From an uncultured Anaerolineae bacterium (lineage in GTDB: Bacteria; Chloroflexota; Anaerolineae; Aggregatilineales; Phototrophicaceae), in the NCBI GenBank assembly GCA_937944445.1, contig CALDYP010000022.1:42800-106799 (forward strand): a DNA stretch of 64,000 bases, in the 5' to 3' direction. A model generated the notes under the pieces. It had not been told where the DNA came from. It was given only the letters and a program-made list of their open reading frames with translations, and searched no databases. Within the stretch, counting starts at the first letter, position 1, and every line of letters starts with the position of its first letter. Below, piece by piece: positions 1-8,891 of this stretch. A program made the translations under genes and the position numbers.

Positions 1-29
1 CTACACGCTGGCACAAGGGGATTGTTAGG

Positions 30-59
30 CCGACACAATTTGCCAATCTGTGCTACACT
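30..59 (+). promoter_or_regulatory. Possible radA promoter
   Basis: CCGACA at 30-35 is followed after 18 bases by TACACT at 54-59. The -10 is preceded by TGTGC (49-53), giving an extended -10. The same TGTGCTAC string stands upstream of two other genes in the window. The -35 is weak. Confidence 0.4.
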
Positions 60-97
60 ATGCGGAACAAATGTTCAGCATCGTATGAGGCAGCGCC

Positions 98-1504
98 ATG
101 CCAAAGACGCACACGAAATACGTTTGTTCCAACTGTGGCCGTCAATCGGCGGTGAAGATGGGGCGCTGCCCAAACTGCGGCGCGTTCGGCACGATGGAAG
201 AAGTCGTTGAGCAGGTCGCCAAGCCAGCCAGCGCGCGGACGACCGCCCGAACCGCCAGCACCGTTGGGCTGCCACAGAGCCAACCGCAGCGCCTCACTGA
301 GATCGGCACACAGGCTGAGGAACGCCTGTTCGTCCCAGTTGAGGAGTTCAGCCGCGTGCTGGGCGGTGGGATCGTCCCGGGCAGCATCGTCTTGCTGGGC
401 GGTGAGCCGGGCGCAGGCAAGAGCACCCTCATGCTGCAAGCGGCAGCGCTGCTTTCTGATTTACATGGGCCAGTGCTCTACGTCAGCGGTGAAGAGAGCG
501 CCTACCAGATCAAGATGCGGGCGGATCGCCTCAAGCTCGCCGCGCCAGACTTATACCTCGTGACCGAGACGAACTTAGGCCGCATCTTTGAACACGTCCA
601 GAAGGTGCAGCCCGTCATCCTCATCGTGGACTCGATCCAGACCACCTACAGCGACGACATCGACGCCTCGCCCGGGCTGGTGTCGCAAGTGCGCGAGTGC
701 GCCAGCCGCCTACAGCTCTTCGCCAAGACCAGCGGCGTCACGGTGTTCCTCATCGGCCATGTGACAAAGGAAGGAACCATCGCCGGGCCGCGCGTGCTGG
801 AACACATCGTCGACACTGTGCTGTACCTAGAGGGCGACCCGTTCCAGAGCTTTCGCCTGCTGCGCAGCGTGAAGAACCGCTTCGGCGCGACCAGCGAAGT
901 GGGCGTGTTCGAGATGCAGGGGGCTGGCATGGTCGAAGTGCCCAACCCGAGCGAGGCCTTCCTCGCCGAGCGCGTGGTCAACGCCAGCGGCAGCGCCATC
1001 GCTGTAACGATGGAAGGCACGCGCCCACTGCTGGTCGAGGTGCAAGCGCTCACTAGCCCGACGGCCTTCGGCAACGCGCGCCGCACCCCCAACGGCGTTG
1101 ACATCAACCGCTTGCAGCTCATCGCGGCGGTGCTGAGCAAGCGCTTGGGCTTTCGGCTCTTCGAGCACGACATCTTCGTGAACGTCGTCGGCGGGATGAA
1201 GGTCAGCGAGCCAGCCTCAGACCTTGCGATGGCTGTGGCAATTGCCTCCAGCTATCACGATCGCGCTGTGCCGGCGGACGTGGCGCTCATCGGGGAGGTC
1301 GGCTTGAGCGGTGAACTGCGCGCGGTGGGGCAGCTCGCCGCGCGCTTGAACGAAGCCAGCAAGATCGGCTTTCGGCGCGCGCTCGTCCCGAAGATGCGCC
1401 GCCGCATGGAAGACGTGCCGCCCAACCTTGAACTGATCGAATGCCGCACCATCGCCGACGCGCTGCGCCACGCCGTGCCAGAGGCTGATCCACGGCGGCC
1501 TTAG
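98..1504 (+). CDS. radA: DNA repair protein RadA/Sms
   Basis: RadA is a RecA-like ATPase that drives branch migration of recombination intermediates in the cytoplasm. The 468-residue protein has the full family layout. An N-terminal zinc finger uses C10, C13, C24 and C27. A Walker A motif GGEPGAGKST lies near residue 100. The RadA-specific KNRFG motif starts near residue 259. A C-terminal Lon-protease-like domain follows. Length is typical. The ATG at 98 has GAGG about 8 bases upstream. Its TAG stop (1502-1504) overlaps the stop of the convergent histidine kinase by four bases (TTAG). It stands alone rather than in an operon. Identification is very secure; function is inferred from the family. 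Confidence 0.97.
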   Translation: MPKTHTKYVCSNCGRQSAVKMGRCPNCGAFGTMEEVVEQVAKPASARTTARTASTVGLPQSQPQRLTEIGTQAEERLFVPVEEFSRVLGGGIVPGSIVLLGGEPGAGKSTLMLQAAALLSDLHGPVLYVSGEESAYQIKMRADRLKLAAPDLYLVTETNLGRIFEHVQKVQPVILIVDSIQTTYSDDIDASPGLVSQVRECASRLQLFAKTSGVTVFLIGHVTKEGTIAGPRVLEHIVDTVLYLEGDPFQSFRLLRSVKNRFGATSEVGVFEMQGAGMVEVPNPSEAFLAERVVNASGSAIAVTMEGTRPLLVEVQALTSPTAFGNARRTPNGVDINRLQLIAAVLSKRLGFRLFEHDIFVNVVGGMKVSEPASDLAMAVAIASSYHDRAVPADVALIGEVGLSGELRAVGQLAARLNEASKIGFRRALVPKMRRRMEDVPPNLELIECRTIADALRHAVPEADPRRP

Positions 1505-4500
1505 TCGGTCAAGTTAGCTGAGCGCTGTGCTTGCTCCAACAGCAAAGGCAGTTCAACCGTAAACGTCGTCCCAACCCCGACCTGAGATTCGACAAAGACT
1601 CGGCCCGCGTGGCGCTCGACGCACTCTTTGACGATCGACAGGCCAACGCCCGTTCCAGCCACTTGTTGAGCGTTCTCCGCTCGGTAGAACATGTCGAAGA
1701 TTCGCGCTTGATCTTCTGACGGGATGCCGATGCCTTCATCGCTCACTTGCAGCACAGTCTGTCGCTCATTCTGCGCGAGCCGTAATGTGATTCGGCTGCC
1801 TTCCGGCGAGAACTTGATCGCGTTCGACAGCAGGTTGAACAAGATACGCTGAATGAGCGTCTCATCGACCATCACCAACTCATGCTGCCAATCCGCGTCA
1901 AAAACGAGACGATGCTTTTGGCCAATGGTCTGCTTAAGCTCATCAACTGTCACTTGGCACAAGGTTCTAAGGTTCGTTGCTTTTAGCTCAAGCTGCCCCT
2001 CGATGAGCACCCCCTTCACGATCTTGCTCAAGTCGTCCAACATGCGAGAGACGTAGGCCAGTTGTTTGTCGATGGTGTCGAACGCGGCGCTGCGCCGTTC
2101 TTCTGTCAGGCGTTCATAGTAGCGCGACAGCATGTCTTTCGACGTGCTGATGACCGCTAGGGGGGTGCGAACGTCGTGCGAGATGGCGCTGACCACGCGG
2201 CGGATCGTCTGGTTGAGGGTTTCCTCATGGCGCAGGTTGGCCCTCAAGCGATCCTGCTCCGCTTTGAGGGCAGCCTCATTTTTCTCCGCGCTGATGTCTT
2301 GCACGACGCCATAGTAGCCAATCACACGCTCACTGGACGAGTCGACGATGGGCAGCCGTGCGACGCGCACCCACACATAGTGCCCTTGAGCGTGCAGGAT
2401 GCGCTCTTCGCTGGCGACGTATTCGCCGGCCGCGGTGCGGCGCAGGTCAGCGGCTGTTCGTTCAGCGTCATCGGGGTGAACGGACAGCATCGGCCACATC
2501 TCGGCAGCCGTCTCGAGCGGGTAACCCGTGACCTTCTCGTATTCGCCTTCCAACCAGCTCAAAAAAAGCGTGCCATCCTCAGCGAAGGTCGCCTCAAACA
2601 CGAAGTCGGACAGCATCTGCGTCAGCTTGCGGTAGCGCGCCTCGTTTCGGCGCAGCGCCTCTTGCGCTTTCACGCGCTCATCCACGTCGCGGCTGACGGT
2701 GATGATCCCCGTCAATCTGCCCTCTGGGTCGCGCAGATAGCGCACATGGTTCTCCACCCAGAAGCTCGTGCCGTCTTTGCGCACCATCCGATAGGTGTAC
2801 AAGGCCTCGGTGCGCCCCTCGGCCATGTGCTTTATGCTTTCGGCTTGAACACGTGGCAGATCGTCGGGGTGGATGAGCGCGGCCAGCTCCGCCGGTGACA
2901 TCGCCATGACCTCTTCCGCCGTGTAGCCCGTGTCGAAAGCTGCGCCGTTTGAGTAGAGAACGCTGCCGTCTGGGGCGTGCAAGATGATCGAGTCCAGCGT
3001 GTTCTCAAAGATGAAGCGGTAGCGCTCTTCGCGCTCTGAGAGAAGCTGCTGCGTTTGGATCAACTCGGTGATGTCGAAGCCGACACACTGAATCTCAACG
3101 ACTTGGCCGCCGGCGTCGGGGATACCGGTGAACTCCCACAGCGTGTAGAAGTGATCGCCCGCGGGGTGGCGCTTGCGCAGCACCACTTGATGAGGCGTGT
3201 TGGGGGACGCGATGCACTGCTTGACCGTCTGGAGCGTCACTTCATGGTCTTGGGGCACGATTGTTTCCATGCTGTTTCGACCGATGAACTGATCGTGCAT
3301 CTCAGGGTAAGCGATGTTCAGCACACGCCTGAAGCGCTCGTTGATGAAGGTGTATCTGGCCGCGATGTCGGTGCGCGTGATGTAGAGCGCATCGCCGCGA
3401 ATGATCGACTCAAGCTGGGCGTTGGTGCGGCGCAGTTCCTCTTGGGCGCGTATCAGCAACGTGATGTCAAACCCGACGCACTGGATCTCAACAGGCACGT
3501 TCTGATCGTCAACGACCGCCACGAACTCCCAAAGCGTGTGGAAATAGCCGCCTTCGGGGTTCGGCTTGCGCAAGATCACTTGGAACGGCTTGCCGGGCTG
3601 GGCAATGCACTGCTTGACCGTCTCGAGCGTCAGATCACGATCTTCTGGAACGACCGTCTCAAAGCTGTCTGCGCCGATCAGAGCCATCTCACGTTGATAC
3701 GCGCGCTGAATGAGTTGGACGAAATGCCGATTGACAAACGTGAAGCGCCCTTCCATGTCAGTGCGCGTGATGTAAGCCGTGTCGCTGTCCAAGATCGACT
3801 TCAGGCGCTTGTTGATGTGATGAAGCGTCTCTTCCGCCTCGCCGCGCTCTGTCACGTCGTAGATGTAGCCATAGTAGTATCGAGGCGATCCATCTGTATC
3901 ATGCAGCAAAAGCGTGTATTCGTCCACGAGGCGATACGTGCCGTCAGCGTGGCGCAGCCGATACTGCTGATAGAAGCTGTCCACGCCCGCTTGGAGGTAA
4001 TCCTGAACTTCTTGCGTGACGCGCTCTACATCGTCAGGGTGCAGCAGCGACCGATAGGCTACGCGCTTGCTGATCAGGTCTTGCGGGTCATAGCCGAATT
4101 GGTTGAGCAGGTTTGCACTGGCGTAGCTGATGTGCCATTCGTTCGTGTATTCCCAGCGCAAAATGACCATCGGGCCAACAGTCGCGAGGTTGAGCAGCTC
4201 ATGATACTGAGCGTCGAGCTGTTCACGGCGCGCGCGCTCAAGTTGGGCGACGATAGACCCGCTCAACCCAGCCGCCAGATCAACTAGATCATTCTGCTCT
4301 GCGTCTGACCACATGCGCGGCTGCGTGTCCGCTACAGCCAACACGCCGACAACTTGATCATTGCTCAGCCGCAGCGCGGCCGCCGCCCAGCTCGCAATAT
4401 TGAGTCCTTCAGGCGAGCGAATCGATTCCGCAGTGCCAACAGCTGCCACATCAGAGGCTGTGATGTTCGCTCGGTCGATCAGCCCCTGATCAAGACCGCT

Positions 4501-4695
4501 GGGCAAGCCGCGCTGCGCAAGGAAGCGGCTGCCCTCGTCCGTGAAAAGCTCCGCCCACGCCAGCGGCGCATCGACAAGCTTAACCGCCAAGCGCACGGCG
4601 CGCTCACCATCTTCGACTAGCCCCCCAATCACATTTGAAGGTAATCGCTCATTCGCATCATCTGGGTTTAGTGAGCTGCTAGATGGATAAACCAA
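1501..4695 (-). CDS. Soluble GAF/multi-PAS sensor histidine kinase
   Basis: The 1064-residue protein has no membrane segment, so it should sense a cytoplasmic signal. It begins with a GAF-like region (about 20-160), followed by about five PAS/PAC units between residues 170 and 815. The second and third PAS units look like an internal duplication: both carry TVKQCIA, TLWEF and VEIQCVGFDIT. A HisKA domain follows with the phospho-acceptor His near residue 840 (SAISHDVRTPL). The HATPase has its N box (NLLSNAIKFS), G1 box (DEGIGIP) and G2 box (GTGVGLSIVKE). No receiver domain or response-regulator gene is adjacent, so it is an orphan kinase here. The signal is unknown. The class is secure, the role is not. 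Confidence 0.93.
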   Translation of the reverse strand: MVYPSSSSLNPDDANERLPSNVIGGLVEDGERAVRLAVKLVDAPLAWAELFTDEGSRFLAQRGLPSGLDQGLIDRANITASDVAAVGTAESIRSPEGLNIASWAAAALRLSNDQVVGVLAVADTQPRMWSDAEQNDLVDLAAGLSGSIVAQLERARREQLDAQYHELLNLATVGPMVILRWEYTNEWHISYASANLLNQFGYDPQDLISKRVAYRSLLHPDDVERVTQEVQDYLQAGVDSFYQQYRLRHADGTYRLVDEYTLLLHDTDGSPRYYYGYIYDVTERGEAEETLHHINKRLKSILDSDTAYITRTDMEGRFTFVNRHFVQLIQRAYQREMALIGADSFETVVPEDRDLTLETVKQCIAQPGKPFQVILRKPNPEGGYFHTLWEFVAVVDDQNVPVEIQCVGFDITLLIRAQEELRRTNAQLESIIRGDALYITRTDIAARYTFINERFRRVLNIAYPEMHDQFIGRNSMETIVPQDHEVTLQTVKQCIASPNTPHQVVLRKRHPAGDHFYTLWEFTGIPDAGGQVVEIQCVGFDITELIQTQQLLSEREERYRFIFENTLDSIILHAPDGSVLYSNGAAFDTGYTAEEVMAMSPAELAALIHPDDLPRVQAESIKHMAEGRTEALYTYRMVRKDGTSFWVENHVRYLRDPEGRLTGIITVSRDVDERVKAQEALRRNEARYRKLTQMLSDFVFEATFAEDGTLFLSWLEGEYEKVTGYPLETAAEMWPMLSVHPDDAERTAADLRRTAAGEYVASEERILHAQGHYVWVRVARLPIVDSSSERVIGYYGVVQDISAEKNEAALKAEQDRLRANLRHEETLNQTIRRVVSAISHDVRTPLAVISTSKDMLSRYYERLTEERRSAAFDTIDKQLAYVSRMLDDLSKIVKGVLIEGQLELKATNLRTLCQVTVDELKQTIGQKHRLVFDADWQHELVMVDETLIQRILFNLLSNAIKFSPEGSRITLRLAQNERQTVLQVSDEGIGIPSEDQARIFDMFYRAENAQQVAGTGVGLSIVKECVERHAGRVFVESQVGVGTTFTVELPLLLEQAQRSANLTD

Positions 4696-5129
4696 CTTGT
4701 GAGTATCCTAGGTGATTGATAATACTAAAGTAATATAAAGCATTTTAAATACTTACAGAGGCGCTGAGCATTACAGTACATAAATAGTTATCATCAAATT
4801 TGTCAGAAAAGCCTTACATAGAAAGCAAGTAATTTATATCTGGAGACGCTATTTAGAAATAAGACTCTTACTTCACATTTAAGTCAAAATGACAGTATCT
4901 GTCAAATGAGTGTGAAAATAGAGAGTGTCTAGATTCGAACAGAGGACTCATCCAGCCCCCTTCAGGAGGCGCGTCCTAGCCGAGTGCTTCAGCGCTTGGC
5001 GCAACGGTGAAGGCCGATGACTGTCTGTTTATCTTTAGCCACTCCCCTCATCAGAAATCTGATGACACAGATGAGACAATCAGGTAACATGAAAAGAATT
5101 TAACGTAAGCTTGAACGGGATGGGTTGTA
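4696..5129. other. 434-base AT-rich intergenic region
   Basis: This spacer separates the divergent histidine kinase and the 5130 gene. It is much more AT-rich than its flanks and should hold both promoters, but no clear -35/-10 pair stands out. It contains a nested inverted repeat (4872-4916, listed separately). At 4920-5000 there is a degenerate tRNA-like stretch on the minus strand that does not fold properly. Confidence 0.6.
4872..4916. repeat. Nested inverted repeat, operator-like
   Basis: The outer arms are TTCACA (4872-4877) and TGTGAA (4911-4916). The inner arms TGACAG (4890-4895) and CTGTCA (4899-4904) are separated by TAT. The symmetric double palindrome in a divergent spacer looks like a regulator site or a cruciform. 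No regulator is known for it. Confidence 0.5.
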
Positions 5130-5549
5130 ATGGACGAGGGATTTATGGTAGGGCGGGAACGCCGACAGATTGAAGATCGCATCGTTGCGCGCTTTCACAC
5201 CGTGGATTTCAAGGTCAAGCACCATGCCTACCTTGAGGACGAACGCTTTTGGGACTTCATCTTTTCGTGGTATGAGCTGGTGAAGTATTACGAGAACAGC
5301 GGCGACAACACGCTGGGGGCGCACATGCTGCAACTCTTCGCAGATTGTTCACAGTTGTTCCGCCAAGCCGCCAGCGATGGCCGCCTGACCGAGCGCCGAC
5401 GCGACAAAGCCGCCGACGCGCTCTATCAGATTACCTACTACGTCAATCAGATGGCCATTCAGATCCGCCGCAACGGATTAGAGCAAGATAGTAAATTGGG
5501 ACAAATTAACTGGAAGACGAACAACGAAAAACCGTCTGACTTGAACTAA
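5130..5549 (+). CDS. Hypothetical protein upstream of cdsA
   Basis: I do not recognise a family. The 139-residue protein is soluble, charged and probably all alpha-helical, with aromatic-rich stretches in its first half (FWDFIFSWYELVKYY) and a polar tail. There is no signal peptide or membrane segment. Its stop lies two bases before the cdsA start, and cdsA has no visible Shine-Dalgarno, so the two are probably translationally coupled. A second in-frame ATG at 5145 follows GAGGG and may be the true start. The spacing and good codon use for this genome support it as a real gene. Confidence 0.75.
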   Translation: MDEGFMVGRERRQIEDRIVARFHTVDFKVKHHAYLEDERFWDFIFSWYELVKYYENSGDNTLGAHMLQLFADCSQLFRQAASDGRLTERRRDKAADALYQITYYVNQMAIQIRRNGLEQDSKLGQINWKTNNEKPSDLN

Positions 5550-5551
5550 CC

Positions 5552-6412
5552 ATGACCACCCGCGACACGTCTCAACACCAGCCACAGATCAGCAACGCCA
5601 ACCAACGCATTTTGACTGGCCTCGTGCTGATCCCGCTGACGTGGTTCGTGACGTGCCTCGGCGGGTGGGTCATGTTCGGCGTGCTGCTGACGATCATCAG
5701 CGTCGGCCTGCTCGAGTTCTACCATATGGAGCAGCAGCGCTATCAAAGTGGGAACGCTGTAGTCGGCATCCTTTGCAGCGCAGTGATCTTGCTCAGCTTC
5801 CAACTCCAGAGCGTGGAGCTGATGCTGGCAGCGTGCTTGATCGGCGCGGCAGCCACCTTCGCATTGGAGGTCGCCCGTGGCCACACATGGCAGCAAGGGG
5901 CTTTCCGCATCCTGACTACGCTCGGCGGTGTGCTCTATCTGGCTGTGCCGGCGGGCTGCTTGTTGATCATCCGCGCCATCCCAGAGGTTGGCCTGTGGTG
6001 GGTCTATGTGATCTACTTGGCGACGTGGGGCAACGACACGATGGCCTACTTCATCGGGCGGCAGTTCGGGCGCACGCCGCTTGCCCCTAAGCTCTCACCC
6101 AACAAGACCGTCGAAGGGGCGATAGGTGGGGTTGTGGGTGGCATCGTGTTTCCAATGCTGTTTTTACTGGTCGTTCGTCTGGAAGCGCCCAGCGTGATCG
6201 TCGTCCTGCTTATCGCCCCCTTTGCTGGCATCTACGGGGACTTGTTCGAGTCAGCGCTCAAGCGTTACTTTGGCCTCAAAGACAGCGGCCTAGAAGGGTT
6301 GAACCTCTTTCCCGGCCACGGCGGCGTCTTAGATCGACTAGACAGCTTGATCGCTGTTACCATGGTGTTTTTTGTATATCTACTCGTGATCGGTCAGTTC
6401 ATGCTGTCGTAG
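5552..6412 (+). CDS. cdsA: Phosphatidate cytidylyltransferase
   Basis: CdsA joins CTP and phosphatidic acid to make CDP-diacylglycerol, the branch point of phospholipid synthesis in the membrane. The 286-residue protein has several hydrophobic segments. Near residues 230-265 it carries the family signature: SALKRYFGLKDSG followed by PGHGGVLDRLDS. Length fits the family. The start is two bases after the preceding stop. The uncharacterised 5130 gene is probably in the same transcript. The call is secure from the signature. Confidence 0.96.
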   Translation: MTTRDTSQHQPQISNANQRILTGLVLIPLTWFVTCLGGWVMFGVLLTIISVGLLEFYHMEQQRYQSGNAVVGILCSAVILLSFQLQSVELMLAACLIGAAATFALEVARGHTWQQGAFRILTTLGGVLYLAVPAGCLLIIRAIPEVGLWWVYVIYLATWGNDTMAYFIGRQFGRTPLAPKLSPNKTVEGAIGGVVGGIVFPMLFLLVVRLEAPSVIVVLLIAPFAGIYGDLFESALKRYFGLKDSGLEGLNLFPGHGGVLDRLDSLIAVTMVFFVYLLVIGQFMLS

Positions 6413-6509
6413 CCGTGGCGTGAGCAGCGAATGCTTGGCTTTTGGCCATGGCTAGTATTAAATCAATTTCTACAGCCCAGCCTCATCTGCCCCCTACGCG
6501 AAAACACGC

Positions 6510-6515
6510 TATACT
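6510..6515 (+). promoter_or_regulatory. Possible -10 element for methyltransferase gene
   Basis: TATACT follows CGC about 43 bases before the start at 6558. A matching -35 is not evident, so this is a weak assignment based on likeness to other -10 sites in the window. Confidence 0.35.
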
Positions 6516-6557
6516 AGCTTATTATTAAACATCACCTACAACGCATCAGGCAGGCTC

Positions 6558-7418
6558 ATGAGCCAACACGACATCGTCAAGCGACAGTACTCAACTGAAG
6601 ACAACCTCCGGATTCGCCAAGAAATCCATGACAAGTACACCGTGCCCAACATCAACTTCAGCGAATGGGCACTGTCGCTGTTGAATTTGCGCGGCGATGA
6701 GCGCGTGCTGGATGTGGGCTGTGGCAATGGGCTGTACTACACGCGCCTTCGCCATCGCTACCCCAACGTGCAGTACTTTGGCGTTGACCTGTTTGAACAG
6801 ATGCTAGAGTCGCACCCGTCACCGGTCAACTTAACCGTGGCCGATGTCGCCCATCTGCCCTTTCCTAGCGCGTCTTTCGACGTCGTGATGGCTAATCATG
6901 TTCTGTTCATGGTGACGAACGTTGAGCAAGCAATCGTCGAGATGCGGCGCTTGCTCAAGCCCGGCGGCCTGCTCATGACGACCACCAACAGCAACAACAA
7001 CATGCCAGAGCTGCAAGTGCTGATGCGCCGCGCGATGGTGCTGCTCTCACGCAGCGGAGGTGGCGCTGCGGCCAGCGCCAGCGCTCACTTGAACGAAAAA
7101 TATTCACTGGAAAACGGCGTGCAGTTGTTGGCCCAGCACTTTTACGCAGTTGTCCGCCATGACTTGCCCAGTGCCCTAGTCTTCCAGCAGACAGACCCGG
7201 CCATAGCCTATCTCGAAACAACGCGCGACCTGCGCGAAGGCACACTCCCGCCTGATGTCGAGTGGGATGATGTGATGGTCATCATGCGCCAGCAGATCAA
7301 TCAACTCATCAAACACCTCGGTGAACTGGTCATCAACAAGCTGGCCGGTGTGTTGATCGCCACGGATGAAGGGGGCTTCATCCGTGAGTTCCTCGAAAAA
7401 CAAGCTGATGCTGACTAA
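6558..7418 (+). CDS. Class I SAM-dependent methyltransferase
   Basis: The 286-residue protein carries the SAM-binding motif I VLDVGCGNGLYY near residue 50, an acidic residue ending strand 2 (FGVDLFEQM) and the post-motif DVVMANHVLFMV. This places it in the UbiE/Methyltransf_11-like group. Its substrate cannot be read from the sequence. The C-terminal third is longer than the minimal fold and may be a substrate cap. It starts after a 145-base spacer behind cdsA, so it probably has its own promoter. The next gene is a lipoprotein 30 bases downstream, likely co-transcribed. Confidence 0.9.
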   Translation: MSQHDIVKRQYSTEDNLRIRQEIHDKYTVPNINFSEWALSLLNLRGDERVLDVGCGNGLYYTRLRHRYPNVQYFGVDLFEQMLESHPSPVNLTVADVAHLPFPSASFDVVMANHVLFMVTNVEQAIVEMRRLLKPGGLLMTTTNSNNNMPELQVLMRRAMVLLSRSGGGAAASASAHLNEKYSLENGVQLLAQHFYAVVRHDLPSALVFQQTDPAIAYLETTRDLREGTLPPDVEWDDVMVIMRQQINQLIKHLGELVINKLAGVLIATDEGGFIREFLEKQADAD

Positions 7419-7448
7419 GGCCCCCCCACGACAGGAGCGATGCATAAT

Positions 7449-8339
7449 ATGAGTCGGCTTTGGTTTCTAATGGCGGCCCTGCTGATGGCAGCGTGTGCCC
7501 CCCAGCCGCCCCCACCTGTGGCAACGGCGACACCAACCGCGCCGCCGCTGCTTCCAATTGACCCCACGTCAACGCCCGACCTTGCCACTGACGAACCGAC
7601 TTTCACGCCAGCCCCCAACGAACCTCTCCCAACGCTGGACGTGCCGACGCAGCCAAGCCCAACCACACAACCCACCACCGCTGCGCCCACTCAAATGACC
7701 CCAACTGAGGCCGCCGCGCTCCAGCCGATGGTGTCTTTCGACGCCACCCCGACGCAAGAAGTCATCGCAGCACAAACTGCCCCGTCCCCCACTGCTGCGC
7801 CCCTCACTCCCATCACCACCGAAGTTTGGCGCAGCGTTCGACCTGCTGAGAGCAGTGCCATCTTCTCAGGGGCTGATTTGCTCGGCGGCACGCTGACTGT
7901 CCCCTACCCGACAGGCTGGCAAAGCAGCGGGGACGCGAACGGCCTGATCCTTGCTAACACTGACGAGGTCAACATCACCACGAGTGACCTTGCATCGGGC
8001 CAAGCTGCGATTTTCATCACGGTGATCCCGAATGACCTCGCGCCGCTGGCCGTGGCGGAAGGGTTCGAGCCGTCTGCTCCGTTGATCCTCGCCAACTTCA
8101 TCGCACAAGCGGATACCAGCGTCCAGAACGCCACGTGGGGGCAGGTGCTGCTGACGCGCGCAGGCACGCGCCCCGCAGCCATCGTAAGCGGCAGCAACGG
8201 CGACGACGACGCGCTTATCGTGAGTGTTGCTTTGGAAACAGGCTACGCGCTCATTACCACGGTCGCCGACCGCGGCGAGCTGTCCGTGGCGCTGCCCACG
8301 GTGGCGCTCATCGCGCGCGAGCTAACCTATCAACGCTAG
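7449..8339 (+). CDS. Predicted lipoprotein with Pro/Thr-rich linker
   Basis: The N terminus MSRLWFLMAALLMAAC is a short lipoprotein signal with the lipidated Cys at residue 16. A linker of about 95 residues rich in Pro, Thr and Ala follows. It probably spans the cell wall layer. The remaining 170 residues form a globular domain of unknown family. It is probably anchored on the outer face of the membrane. An in-frame ATG at 7440 lies only two bases after AGGAG (7433-7437), whereas 7449 has 11 bases of spacing, so I chose 7449. The function is unknown. Confidence 0.85.
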   Translation: MSRLWFLMAALLMAACAPQPPPPVATATPTAPPLLPIDPTSTPDLATDEPTFTPAPNEPLPTLDVPTQPSPTTQPTTAAPTQMTPTEAAALQPMVSFDATPTQEVIAAQTAPSPTAAPLTPITTEVWRSVRPAESSAIFSGADLLGGTLTVPYPTGWQSSGDANGLILANTDEVNITTSDLASGQAAIFITVIPNDLAPLAVAEGFEPSAPLILANFIAQADTSVQNATWGQVLLTRAGTRPAAIVSGSNGDDDALIVSVALETGYALITTVADRGELSVALPTVALIARELTYQR

Positions 8340-8891
8340 GGCTGCGACGTAACGAGATTGTTATGCCTTCTATATCCCAAACAGGGCAGCATCCTCGGAA
8401 TTGTCGGGTTTAATTATAGAGAGGTTAAGCACTTCTCAGAGGTGATAATTGAGGCATTGGGTTAATTAGTCTAAGAAATTTTGCGTTATCTGGGATATTT
8501 ATCCCTAGTTTATCCCAAAATTGACTTTTTCAAATTTCTTTTGTTTTCAAACGATATAGATCACATCAAGATTACTTTAAGAAATGATTCACAATTTTTC
8601 CCAACCTTAAAATTTCGCGCCTCACCCCAATTTCGTTTGAGCAAATCAGCAAACTCGGCTATACTGATGTGTACAGAGAGGCAGAGTACCCCTTGGAGAT
8701 TTCAGTGCCCCCTCGGCCACGACTCTGAAACAAAGACGCCTCTCAAACAACCAAATAGCGAGAGCAGCAACCTAAAAATCGAGTCTGGAGCAGGCTTCAT
8801 TCGGTGTAAAAAGCCGAAGAGTCTCTTATTGTCCCTGCTGGGCTAGCGTATGCGCAGCAGACCGAGTTTTATTTCGCCCTAGGGGGATGTG
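8340..8891. other. AT-rich region upstream of dnaA; candidate origin
   Basis: About 330 bases (8405-8690) are strikingly AT-rich against the GC-rich flanks. TTATCCC occurs at 8499-8505 and 8510-8516, with TTATC at 8486 and TATCCCAA at 8373-8380. These are two mismatches from the TTATCCACA DnaA box. An inverted repeat GGGATA-TT-TATCCC lies at 8492-8505. Being next to dnaA makes this a candidate for oriC or dnaA autoregulation. There are no perfect DnaA boxes, and dnaN and gyrB are not adjacent, so origin function is uncertain. A 121-codon open frame across it is not convincing as a gene. Confidence 0.45.
8637..8665 (+). promoter_or_regulatory. dnaA promoter
   Basis: TTGAGC at 8637-8642 and TATACT at 8660-8665 are separated by 17 bases, a good sigma-70 type promoter. 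Transcription would start near 8672. This leaves an untranslated dnaA leader of about 220 bases that contains a weak CTGCTG...CAGCAG stem-loop. Confidence 0.65.

Noticed and set aside
3055..4287. 410-codon plus-strand frame
   Set aside because: Antisense shadow of the PAS histidine kinase; no family features.
4920..5000. tRNA-like stretch on the minus strand (TTCGAAT loop, CTGAAGG possible anticodon loop)
   Set aside because: The T stem does not pair, no matching 5' acceptor exists and the variable region is too long. At best a decayed relic.
8373..8516. Definite oriC call from TTATCCC repeats
   Set aside because: No perfect DnaA box, and genome-scale skew is not available, so it is kept only as a candidate.
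8481..8846. 121-codon open frame upstream of dnaA
   Set aside because: It runs through the AT-rich block and the promoter, has no ribosome site, shows no recognisable protein and its composition follows the local base bias.
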